Shown: in pieces, positions 42,496 through 50,295 of the stretch
Layout: each line of letters starts with the position of its first letter
Numbering within the stretch: position 1 is the stretch's first letter
Origin: Planotetraspora thailandica
GTDB taxonomy: Bacteria > Actinomycetota > Actinomycetes > Streptosporangiales > Streptosporangiaceae
Assembly: GCF_016863335.1 (NCBI RefSeq)
Contig: NZ_BOOR01000007.1
Location: forward strand, 62,001-126,000
Direction of reading: 5' to 3'
Length of the DNA: 64,000 nucleotides
The notes under the pieces: generated by a model
The model's input: the letters and a program-made list of their open reading frames with translations, nothing else
The model's database searches: none
Told to the model about the DNA's origin: nothing
Position numbers and translations under genes: made by a program

Positions 42496-42885
42496 ATGAT
42501 CGCGAGGGATTTCCGAACAGATGATCTGCCGGTAGGGGAAAGATTCGACCACTGGCGCAGCCTCACAGCCGATGCCCTACTTCCCGCCACGATTCGCAGT
42601 GATCACGCATCGAATTACTGGGGAACGTTACGGCTCCTGAATCTCGGCGACGTCCAGGTCTCGCTCCTGCGGTTCTTACCGGAGAAAGTGCGAGCAGGAA
42701 TGACGGGTGCGTTTTACGCATTACGATCCGCTGGGCGGCGTCCATTGAGACCCAACGTCAGATCGACAGCCGGTCCCCGCTGCGAGTGCTTTTGGCGGAG
42801 GGGCACGGCGAGTCTCACATGGCGGCGCCGGGGGCGCTACCTCCGGCGAGCTTCGAGCGCATCCAGAATCAGGTTCAGGCCGTAG
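42496..42885 (+). pseudogene. Truncated AraC-family regulator
   Basis: The frame starts well (GGGGGACG then ATG at 42496) and its first 65 residues match the AraC-binding-like N-terminal domain (IARDFRTDDLPVGERFDHWR, RSDHASNYWGTLRLLNLGDV). After about position 42690 the similarity stops, and the DNA-binding helices are absent. The rest is Arg-rich sequence running into the convergent TetR gene. It cannot act as an AraC activator. Confidence 0.65.
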
Positions 42886-43484
42886 CCGAACTCGCCCATG
42901 TGGTCGTAGCCCGGCCGCAGGGCGTGGTCGACGATCATCTCTGTGAGGTACGGCAACTCGTCCGCCGGCAGGTGCTCGAGGATGCCGCCGGCGACTTCCT
43001 CGACATCGTCCGCCGTCGTCACCGGCAGGTTCGCCTCCTGGAGGACGAAGCCGCCGATGTAGCTGTCGATGAGCGAGACAGCGTGCGCGGCCATGGGCAG
43101 CGTGAACCCCGCCTCCCGGAGGACACCCAGGACGGCGTCGTGGTGGCGTAGCGTCGCCGGCCCCGGGTTGCGACGGGAGTCCATGAGGCCGAGAGCCCAG
43201 CTGTGCTGTGACAGGACCGTACGTGCAGAGAAAGCGCGCGCACGGATCGCGTCGCGCCAATCGTCGCACTCCGCACTGGGCAACTCGATCGCCGCGAACA
43301 CCATGTCGACCACTCCGTCGAGGATCGCGTCCTTGTTCGGTACGTGGTGGTAGAGCGACATCGCCTCCACGCCCAGTTCCTGCGCCACCCGGCGCATCGT
43401 GATCGCCTCCACGCCACCGCGATCCGCGACCCTGATCGCGGCTTCCAGCACGAGACCTCTGCTGAGCGGTTGTGGTGGTGACAC
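42837..43484 (-). CDS. TetR-family repressor (TetR_C type)
   Basis: This 215-aa protein has the TetR helix-turn-helix ITMRRVAQELGVEAMSLYHH followed by a TetR_C-like ligand domain. It is divergent from the F420-type nitroreductase-like gene. The 163-bp gap contains three copies of a 14-bp palindrome at about 18-19-bp intervals, which strongly suggests cooperative binding. It probably represses both genes. Confidence 0.92.
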   Translation of the reverse strand: MSPPQPLSRGLVLEAAIRVADRGGVEAITMRRVAQELGVEAMSLYHHVPNKDAILDGVVDMVFAAIELPSAECDDWRDAIRARAFSARTVLSQHSWALGLMDSRRNPGPATLRHHDAVLGVLREAGFTLPMAAHAVSLIDSYIGGFVLQEANLPVTTADDVEEVAGGILEHLPADELPYLTEMIVDHALRPGYDHMGEFGYGLNLILDALEARRR

Positions 43485-43516
43485 GACGGCTCCGGGGTAA
43501 TGGGCGGGTTGACAGC

Positions 43517-43567
43517 CTTACAAGCGTAAGTCAGCCTTGCGTACGTAAGCCGCCTTACAAGCGTAAG
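43517..43567. promoter_or_regulatory. Triple TetR operator array
   Basis: CTTACAAGCGTAAG (43517-43530), CTTGCGTACGTAAG (43536-43549) and CTTACAAGCGTAAG (43554-43567) share CTTRC...GTAAG arms and repeat every 18-19 bp. They lie between the divergent TetR and nitroreductase-like genes. Confidence 0.82.
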
Positions 43568-43647
43568 TCCTCCGTTGGCATCAGCGGGGGGCTCGGCGAA
43601 CGTCCAACCCACGACGCGCCCCGCCGGGGCGAGAGAAGGAGATCCCG

Positions 43648-44022
43648 ATGCCGATGCCGAGGTGGTGGGGGCACGTGAACAAGCGGGTGTTCAACCCTCG
43701 CGCGATCGCGGGCGGGACGTGGCCGGTGCTGATCCACGTCGGCCGCATTTCGGGCTCGACGTACTACACGCCGCTCGATGCCCATCCTGTCGACGGCGGC
43801 TACCTGTTCGTTCTGGTGTATGGATCGCGCTCGGACTGGGTGCAGAACATCCTGGCAGCCGACGGTGCGCGGCTCCGGGTCGACGGGAGGGAGGTGGAAC
43901 TCGCCGCCCCACGCCTCGTCGGGAAAGACGAGGCGTTCCAGGCACTCCCCGATGAGGTGGCACGCCCACCGAGGCTGCTCCGCATCACCGAGTTCCTCCG
44001 TATGGACCTGGTCGCAGGCTGA
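43648..44022 (+). CDS. F420-type nitroreductase-like (Ddn/DUF385 family) protein
   Basis: This 124-aa protein has a split-barrel fold of the deazaflavin-dependent nitroreductase family (KRVFNPRAIAGGTWPVLIHV, GRISGSTYYTPLDAHPVDGG, FVLVYGSRSDWVQNILAADG). Such proteins use F420H2 to reduce quinones, nitro-compounds or enones. The AGAAGGAG ribosome site is strong. Probably repressed by the divergent TetR protein and induced by its ligand. Confidence 0.88.
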   Translation: MPMPRWWGHVNKRVFNPRAIAGGTWPVLIHVGRISGSTYYTPLDAHPVDGGYLFVLVYGSRSDWVQNILAADGARLRVDGREVELAAPRLVGKDEAFQALPDEVARPPRLLRITEFLRMDLVAG

Positions 44023-44114
44023 CGATCGACGTCCGGTCCGGAGCCTCGGCACCGTTACGAACTACTCGCTGAGGGCCGCGTCAGGGGCCGAGCCGGGGCC
44101 GCCGCCTCCACAGG

Positions 44115-45116
44115 TCAGGGCGCGGAATCGCGGGTCTCCGTCGGCGCATCCTCGTCGACATCGCCTACCGCGGTCAGAGCCGCGGTGAACAGCCACGAGC
44201 GCAGGGGATCGGACCTGTCCGTGTCGAACAGGACAGGCACAGGTCGTCCCAGGTCAGCCATTTCTTCGACGAGGTCGCGCCGGCGTGCGACCCAGCCGTG
44301 GCGCGACAGCCACGCCTCGGGCTCGACGCCTGGACCGCCCTGGTCGGAGCTGGTCAACAGCTCGGCGACCGCACGGTCACCCGAGTCGGAGATCGGCACG
44401 TCGTCCATCCGGGACCGCCGGTTCAGGTATTCGGCGGCGAACACGCTGCCTGGTGCCGATATCGCACTGATCGCCGCCATCAGGGCGTCGGCCTGCGGTG
44501 CGGTCAGGTACATCAACAGACCTTCCACCAGCCAGACGGTAGGACGGCCAGAGTCGAAGCCCGCCTGCCGGAGCGCACCGACCCAGTCCTCCTGCAGGTC
44601 GATCGCGACGAGCACCCGTTCGGCCGCGCTCGTCGGCTCATGCTTCGCCAGGACACGAGCCTTGAAGTCCAGCACCGCTGGAGTGTCGACTTCGTACACG
44701 ATGGTCCCCGCCGCCAGCGGTAGACGAAACGCACGGGTGTCCAGTCCCGCGCCGAGCATGACGACCTGTCGCCGGCCGTCCGCGAGGGCCTGCACAAGGT
44801 ATCGGTCATAGAACGGGGTACGGCCCGCAAGATAGGCGCAGAGGCTTGTCCACAGCGCCGACGACCCGTCGTCGCGGGCAGGTCCGAGCCGTGGGAGCGC
44901 ATCGCCAGTGCCTGCGGCCGTACCCACGGCGGAGACGACGAACGACTCCGCCAGCGGATCGACGAACAGCGCATCGCGGCGGCGCGACTCCTGCGCGCGG
45001 GCGTAGGCCGTGATGAGGGCGGTTATGCCTACCCCCGTCGGCAGCGTCGACGTGGTCGCGCGAACGCCTTCTCGCGCCGGCCGGCTTTCGGGGTCGTACA
45101 TGGTTCTCGCATCCAT
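44115..45116 (-). CDS. Ppm1/LCMT-family O-methyltransferase
   Basis: This 333-aa SAM enzyme belongs to the leucine carboxyl methyltransferase-like family abundant in actinobacteria. It shows STLPTGVGITALITAYARAQ at the start, RTPFYDRYLVQAL, motif I VVMLGAGLDTRAFRLP, YEVDTPAVLDFKA, and WLVEGLLMYLTAPQADALMA. The natural acceptor is unknown; polyketide-like carboxylates or hydroxyls are the usual suggestion. It is divergent from the catalase-like gene across a 200-bp gap that shows no clear gene. Confidence 0.92.
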   Translation of the reverse strand: MDARTMYDPESRPAREGVRATTSTLPTGVGITALITAYARAQESRRRDALFVDPLAESFVVSAVGTAAGTGDALPRLGPARDDGSSALWTSLCAYLAGRTPFYDRYLVQALADGRRQVVMLGAGLDTRAFRLPLAAGTIVYEVDTPAVLDFKARVLAKHEPTSAAERVLVAIDLQEDWVGALRQAGFDSGRPTVWLVEGLLMYLTAPQADALMAAISAISAPGSVFAAEYLNRRSRMDDVPISDSGDRAVAELLTSSDQGGPGVEPEAWLSRHGWVARRRDLVEEMADLGRPVPVLFDTDRSDPLRSWLFTAALTAVGDVDEDAPTETRDSAP

Positions 45117-45316
45117 TCAGGTCGAAGAGCAGCCACGAGGCGAGCCGTTGGTCTTTGAACCGGTCGCCGAGCCAACGCTGTCCCACGGCCGTCGACGAGG
45201 CGTAGACGCCCCGTTGGAGCCGGCGTGTCCATGGAACGTCGACCGGACGTCGACCTGGCGTGGTTACCGTTCGACCCCGCAGGCCAACAGACCGGACATC
45301 ACACGTGGAGACTGCT

Positions 45317-46252
45317 ATGTCGAGTGACACCGCCCTGCCGCCGACCCCCGTACAGGTGGTCGACAGCATGGAACGCATGAGCGGTGGGACCTATCCCGGC
45401 TATCGCCGTTCCGGCGCCCGGGGTGTGTGCTTCAAGGGCACGTTCACGCCGACCGGAGACGCGATGGGACTGACGACGGCCGCCCACTTGCAACGCCGAC
45501 CGGTGCCCGTCACCGTGCGGTTCTCGAACTCGGAGGGCAATCCGCAGGCGCGTGACGGGGTGCCGGTGGCTCGTGGCATGGCGACCCGGTTCGCGCTGCC
45601 GGACGGCGGCGACACCGATCTCATCGCGTTGAGCGTGCCGGTGTTCGTCGCCTCGACACCGGAGGAGTTCCTTACGCTGACGGAGGCGCTGCGGCCGGAC
45701 GCGGCCACCGGACACCCCGACCCGGCCCGGGTGCAGGCGTTCGTCGCCGCTCACCCGCACCTCGCCGAGCCGATCACGCAGCAGCCGCCGGTGCCGGTCA
45801 GCTACGGCAGCGCCGCCTACTGGGCGATCCACACGTTCGTCTGGGTCGACGCGGCCGGTAACCGGCAGCCGGTGCGGTACCGCTGGGAGCCCGAAGCCGG
45901 ACGGATGGATCTGACCGCCGAAGAGGCGGCCACCCGAGCGGACCATTACCTGACCGCGGAGCTCCACGAGCGCCTGCAGGACGGCCCGGTGGCGTTCACG
46001 CTCCAGGTCCAGTTGGGCGAGGAGGGTGATCCGACGCACGATCCCACCGTCGCCTGGCCGGAAACGCGCAAGGAGATCACCGCCGGACGCCTGGAGCTGA
46101 CCGCGCCGGTGGACGACCAGGAACGCTGGGCCGCGCAGGGGTTCAATCCGACCTGGGTCACGGCCGGCATCGAGCTGTCCGATGACCCGGTGCTCGCCTT
46201 CCGCGCAGGCGCCTACCCCGAGTCCCTCCGGAGGCGTGGCGAACACCGTTGA
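45317..46252 (+). CDS. SrpA-type catalase-like heme protein lacking the distal His
   Basis: This 311-aa protein follows the small catalase family (VTVRFSNSEGNPQARDGVPV, GMATRFALPDGGDTDLIALS) and keeps the heme-side Arg/Tyr segment near its end (LAFRAGAYPESLRRR). Where catalases normally have the distal His (HAKG type), this one reads RRSGARGVCFKG, so His is replaced by Gly. Ordinary catalase chemistry is doubtful; it may be a peroxygenase-like or binding protein. ATG at 45317 with GGAG 7 nt upstream. Convergent with the FAD oxidoreductase at 46298. Confidence 0.85.
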   Translation: MSSDTALPPTPVQVVDSMERMSGGTYPGYRRSGARGVCFKGTFTPTGDAMGLTTAAHLQRRPVPVTVRFSNSEGNPQARDGVPVARGMATRFALPDGGDTDLIALSVPVFVASTPEEFLTLTEALRPDAATGHPDPARVQAFVAAHPHLAEPITQQPPVPVSYGSAAYWAIHTFVWVDAAGNRQPVRYRWEPEAGRMDLTAEEAATRADHYLTAELHERLQDGPVAFTLQVQLGEEGDPTHDPTVAWPETRKEITAGRLELTAPVDDQERWAAQGFNPTWVTAGIELSDDPVLAFRAGAYPESLRRRGEHR

Positions 46253-46294
46253 CGCCGGCGGCGCCCCCGAGCTTCGGGGGCGCGTGACGGCGTC
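46251..46294. terminator. Bidirectional terminator
   Basis: GCGCCCCCG / CGGGGGCGC (46261-46269 and 46275-46283) with a 5-nt loop is nested within GACGCCG / CGGCGTC (46251-46257 and 46288-46294). It lies between the convergent catalase-like and FAD oxidoreductase genes. Confidence 0.75.
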
Positions 46295-46297
46295 CGT

Positions 46298-47629
46298 TCA
46301 GCGGCGGGCGAGGTGGCGCTGCACGAGGCCGGCGACGTTCCACGCCGCGACGGCCTCGTGCTCCATCGTGGACGCCGCCGACTCCATCGCGTTGACGCAG
46401 TAGAGGCCCGGAGCTAGTTCGAAGGACGGCATGGGCCGGCGCGGCGTGAGCACCGGGTACGCACTCCACGATCCGCGCCAGACCTCATGTACCGCGTCGA
46501 ACATCTCGGCGAGACCGGCGTCACCGACCGCCTCTGCCGAGAAGATCTTCCAGATCGGCGCCCGGTGCTGCGGTGAGAACGCCGCGGTCGCGAACGACGT
46601 GAACCGGAGCGCCGGGTCGTCCTCGGTGAAGACGGTGTCGGGCATGGTGTTCGCGCCGAAGAATCGGGCTGACGCCTGACCGGCGACCAGGGTGACGTGC
46701 ACCGTCTGAAATGGCCGGTGGTCCGGCTGTACGGCAGGGTCGAACTCGATATGGGCGAGTTCCGGCGCAGCCGCGACGACGACCGTGTCCGCGGCGAGTT
46801 CCGCGCCGTCGGTCGTGGTGACGGCGTAGCCGCGCGGCGTCGCGTGCACGGATGCGGCGCGTGTCTCCAGCAGCAGGCGGGCGTTTGCGGCCGTGACCAC
46901 CCGTTCGAAGAGCCGGCTGTTGCCGTCGCGCGCCGCGAAGAGGGTGCCTCCGGCGAGGCCTGCGCCGATCAGCGCGATCGATCCAGCGAAGGCGTTGACC
47001 GCCGGCGTCTGGTTGTAGATGTTGCGCAGGATGCCCGTCACGAACCCATCGATGATGGGCGTATCGACGTCGGCGTCGAGGAGCCGGTCAGCCAGTGAGA
47101 CGTCGGGCAGAGAGCCGAGACTGACCGCCCGCAGCATCTGTCCGGGGTTCTCGAACAGCGCGCCGCGGTCCTGCAGCCGGTACACCGTCGACCAGGCGGA
47201 CGCGACGTTCCGGGCGACGGCGGCCAGTCTGAGGACGTTCTCCTGGCCGTAGCGGGCGACGAGTTCGGGTTCGAGTCCCCCGGCAGGAGCGTTGAGCGTG
47301 AAACGAGCGCCGTTCCACACGGCGACGGCGGTAGGTCGCTCGGCGACGGGCGAGATCGGTATTCGGACCGCTTGGGCGAGGCTCAGGAGCCGGCGACCTC
47401 GAGAGTGGAGGATGCTGGCCCCGACCTCCAGGCGCGTCCCACCGAAGCTGATGTTCCGCGCGCGTCCCCCGACGTGACCGGAGCCCTCGAGCACGGTGAT
47501 GGACGCGTCCGGCCCCAGGAGATGCCGGAGGCGGTAGGCGGTCACCGATCCGGCCGCTCCGGCACCGATCACCACGGCATGGGGTGGAGCGCCGGATCGG
47601 CCGGGTGACGTCATGGTTGGGGACGGCAT
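46298..47629 (-). CDS. Prenylcysteine-oxidase-like FAD oxidoreductase
   Basis: This 443-aa flavoprotein has an N-terminal dinucleotide fold (AVVIGAGAAGSVTAYRLRHL), the GG motif HVGGRARNISFGGTRLEVGA, the SILHSRGRRLLSLA loop typical of prenylcysteine oxidase/lyase relatives, and a C-terminal NAMESAASTMEHEAVAAWNV FAD-closing motif. The eukaryotic family cleaves thioethers; in bacteria the substrate is unknown. ATG at 47629 with AAGGAG just upstream; the frame stays open beyond it but looks non-coding. It is divergent from the P450 across a 356-bp gap. Confidence 0.85.
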   Translation of the reverse strand: MPSPTMTSPGRSGAPPHAVVIGAGAAGSVTAYRLRHLLGPDASITVLEGSGHVGGRARNISFGGTRLEVGASILHSRGRRLLSLAQAVRIPISPVAERPTAVAVWNGARFTLNAPAGGLEPELVARYGQENVLRLAAVARNVASAWSTVYRLQDRGALFENPGQMLRAVSLGSLPDVSLADRLLDADVDTPIIDGFVTGILRNIYNQTPAVNAFAGSIALIGAGLAGGTLFAARDGNSRLFERVVTAANARLLLETRAASVHATPRGYAVTTTDGAELAADTVVVAAAPELAHIEFDPAVQPDHRPFQTVHVTLVAGQASARFFGANTMPDTVFTEDDPALRFTSFATAAFSPQHRAPIWKIFSAEAVGDAGLAEMFDAVHEVWRGSWSAYPVLTPRRPMPSFELAPGLYCVNAMESAASTMEHEAVAAWNVAGLVQRHLARR

Positions 47630-47985
47630 GCGGCTCCTTCGAGACGGTTTCGACGAACACGAGCGGACAGAGCGTCGCGCCCCGGCATCGATGCCGGGTT
47701 GACGATCGCGCGACGTCCGGGCCGCGGCCCGCTCTGCCGGCCGTATACCGGGTGTCAACGCGTCGTTGACGGCGCGGTAGTGGACTTGGGTCGCAGCCGA
47801 CATCACCGCCAGAGCGCACCTGCACCTGCACGTGGTGTCCCACGTGTTGGACCTGCGGCACGACCTCGCTCAGGTTGAGCGACCGAATGGTCGGGAGCTC
47901 GAGTTTCTTCCTCTATGCGCCCGCCTGTGCGACGGCGGGCCGGCCGCTTGGCACACGCACCATCTACCTGTAACGAGGGTTCGAC
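47630..47985. promoter_or_regulatory. 356-bp divergent promoter region with two palindromes
   Basis: No gene is seen here. An 18-bp perfect palindrome CCCGGCATCGATGCCGGG lies at 47681-47698, and GTCAACGCGTCGTTGAC, with 7-bp arms and a 3-nt centre, at 47754-47770. A CCACGTGGTGTCCCACGTG-like pair of CACGTG half-sites is near 47830. These could bind the regulators encoded downstream or upstream in the cluster. Confidence 0.55.
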
Positions 47986-49407
47986 ATGAGACAGCTTTCC
48001 GCCGTGACCGTCCACGATCTGCCGGGGCCGCGCGCCCTGCCGCTGGTCGGGAATCTGCCGCAGATGCTGCGCGGCGGCACACCCCATCGGGTGCTGCAGC
48101 GGTGGTGCGACCGCTACGGGCCAACATTCCGGGTCACGTTTCCCGCGGGACCGGCGGTGGTGACCGCCGACCCGCTGATCGTCGACACGGTGCTCCGCGA
48201 TCGACCGGATCGCTTCCGCCGTGGGGCCCGGGTCACACGGATCATCGATGAGGCGGGCGTGCACGGCGTCTTCACCGCCGAGGGCGACGAGTGGCGGCGG
48301 CTGCGGCGGATGGCGACCCGGAGTCTCAACGCCTCCTACGTGCGGGCCTACTTCACGACCCTGAGCCGGGTGAACCAGCGGCTGGAGGGACGCTGGTCGG
48401 CCGCGGCGGCCGGCGGTGAGCGCATCGACGTCCTGGACGTCATGATGCGGTACACGCTGGATGTCACCGTCGGCCTGACGATGGGCCACGATCTGAACTC
48501 GCTGGAGCACCTCGACGACGGGCTGCAGCGCCGGCTGCCCGGCATCTTCCCCGAGATCGGGCGGCGGCTCAACGCACCTCTGCCGTACTGGCGGCTGTTC
48601 CGGATGCCACGCGACCGGAGGCTGGACGCCATCGTCGCGGAACTGGACGAACTGGTCCGTGACCGGTTCGAACACGCACGGCGGCGCATGGCGACCGGTG
48701 CGCAGCCGGAGAACTTCCTCGAGGCACTGGTGGGCCCCGTCGGCGATGAGCCGTCCTTCACCCACGAGGAACTGTTCGGCAACGTGCTGACCATGATGCT
48801 CGCCGGTGAGGACACGACCTCGTCCACGGCCGCATGGGCGATCCACTACCTGGCGCACGACCCGGACGCGCAGCGGAGGGTGCGAGCCGAGGTGGACGAG
48901 GTCGTCGGCGCCGGCACGGTCGGCGATCCGGAAACGGTCCGGCGTCTCACGTACACCGAAGCCGTGGTGCTGGAGGCGATGCGGCTGCGTCCGGTCGCAC
49001 CGCAGCTTGCCGTTGAACCGTTGCAGGGCACCCTGGTGGAAGGTGACGGGCTGTCCGTCGCCGTGCAGGCGGGCACGCCCATCATCGCGTTGACGGGTTA
49101 TGGCGCCAGAGACGAGACGGTCTTCCCGAACCCCGGCGAGTTCCGCCCGCAGCGGTGGCTGGACGGCTCGGTGGCCGACCGGACGCATGCACCACGGTTC
49201 CTGCCCTTCGGCAGCGGACCGAGGTTCTGTCCCGGCCGCAACCTGGCCATCCTGGAGGCGACCCTGATCGCCGCGACGACATGCCGCGACTTCGACATCG
49301 CGCCCGACACGTCGGCGGGGCCCGTCGGGGAACGTGCCGCGTTCACGGTCTTCCCGACCAACCTGCGGGTCACGCTGGCACGTCGGCCTTCAGATGGTGC
49401 TTCGTGA
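47986..49407 (+). CDS. Cytochrome P450
   Basis: This 473-aa monooxygenase has all P450 landmarks: the Pro-rich N-terminus LPGPRALPLVGNLPQ, the I-helix AGEDTTSS near residue 272, the EAMRLRP ExxR motif near 328, and the heme loop FGSGPRFCPG with Cys415 as thiolate ligand. The Pro-rich start and long form are more like class II (CYP102/CYP110-like) than typical short actinobacterial P450s, but there is no membrane anchor. No ferredoxin or reductase gene is adjacent, so electrons must come from elsewhere. GAGGG precedes the ATG. Its substrate is unknown. Confidence 0.95.
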   Translation: MRQLSAVTVHDLPGPRALPLVGNLPQMLRGGTPHRVLQRWCDRYGPTFRVTFPAGPAVVTADPLIVDTVLRDRPDRFRRGARVTRIIDEAGVHGVFTAEGDEWRRLRRMATRSLNASYVRAYFTTLSRVNQRLEGRWSAAAAGGERIDVLDVMMRYTLDVTVGLTMGHDLNSLEHLDDGLQRRLPGIFPEIGRRLNAPLPYWRLFRMPRDRRLDAIVAELDELVRDRFEHARRRMATGAQPENFLEALVGPVGDEPSFTHEELFGNVLTMMLAGEDTTSSTAAWAIHYLAHDPDAQRRVRAEVDEVVGAGTVGDPETVRRLTYTEAVVLEAMRLRPVAPQLAVEPLQGTLVEGDGLSVAVQAGTPIIALTGYGARDETVFPNPGEFRPQRWLDGSVADRTHAPRFLPFGSGPRFCPGRNLAILEATLIAATTCRDFDIAPDTSAGPVGERAAFTVFPTNLRVTLARRPSDGAS

Positions 49408-49435
49408 TGGCGCGCCAGAGCACCACTCGTGCCCG

Positions 49436-50149
49436 TCAGCGGCGCCCGCCGTCCAGGCGGAGGTCGATCTGGTTGGCGGACGGGTTGTCGGTGAGGAACA
49501 GGCAGGCGTGTACGGCGTCCGCCGTGGTGGTCAGGTCACGGGCGAGCGTGTCGCCTGCCAGTGCGTCGATCATGGATCGGTCGCCCTGCCAGAACGGGCT
49601 GTCGGCGACGATGCCGAGGTGGATGGCGTTGACGCGGATCGGGGCCAGTTCCAGCGACAGCGTCCTGACCATGCCGGTGACGGCGGCGTTGACCGTGGAG
49701 ACGGTCGTCGAACCGAAGAACGGCGTGTCCTTGGCGGTGCCGCCGAAGAGCAGCACCGAGCCCGCGATCCGGTCCCGCAGCAGGTGCACCATGGTGGTGT
49801 AGCCGACGATTTTGACGGTCACCAACTGGACGGCTCGGGCGATGTCGTAGGCACTGACGGTGTTCAGGTCGCGTTCCATTCCGGCGAGCACCAGGGTGTC
49901 GACCGTGTCGACGCCGATGGCGTCCAGGTCGGCCAGCGACCGGGCGAGCTCGGTCGGATGGCGTAGGTCGGTGCGGATGCCGTACGCCTCGCCGTCGTTG
50001 CCGGTGGTCGCGTTCAGCTCGGTTGCGACCGCTTGCGCGCGTGCGGCGTCGCGTCCCGAGACGATCACCCGGTTGCCCCGCGCCAGGTGGGCGAGGGCGA
50101 GTTGCCGCCCGATTCCTCCGGTGCCACCGACAATCACAACGTTCTGCAC
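49436..50149 (-). CDS. SDR-fold protein with non-canonical active site
   Basis: This 237-aa protein has the SDR cofactor motif (VVIVGGTGGIGRQL, residues 4-17) and overall SDR order. Where the catalytic YxxxK is expected it reads STTVSTVNAAVTGM, so both Tyr and Lys are missing. It may bind NAD(P) without standard SDR chemistry, or use another residue. Convergent with the P450 (28-bp gap) and in the same direction as, and 146 bp downstream of, the FAD oxidase at 50296. Confidence 0.85.
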   Translation of the reverse strand: MQNVVIVGGTGGIGRQLALAHLARGNRVIVSGRDAARAQAVATELNATTGNDGEAYGIRTDLRHPTELARSLADLDAIGVDTVDTLVLAGMERDLNTVSAYDIARAVQLVTVKIVGYTTMVHLLRDRIAGSVLLFGGTAKDTPFFGSTTVSTVNAAVTGMVRTLSLELAPIRVNAIHLGIVADSPFWQGDRSMIDALAGDTLARDLTTTADAVHACLFLTDNPSANQIDLRLDGGRR

Positions 50150-50295
50150 GACTGTCCTTTCTGTTCAGCGGTCTGCGGCCGAGCCGGCGGCTCCGTCTGG
50201 CGCCGCCGGCGTCGGCCCATGCACGGGTGAAATAGCCCGGGGTAGGCGGCCGCCACTCGGTCCACGGGGAATTCGGACCGGGTGGCGGCGGCTCG

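Noticed and set aside
44806-45378. Minus-strand frame with a protein-like stretch (STAVGQRWLGDRFKDQRLAS) between the methyltransferase and catalase-like genes
   Set aside because: Only about 30 residues look patterned, no start signal or family was recognised, and it overlaps two clear genes.
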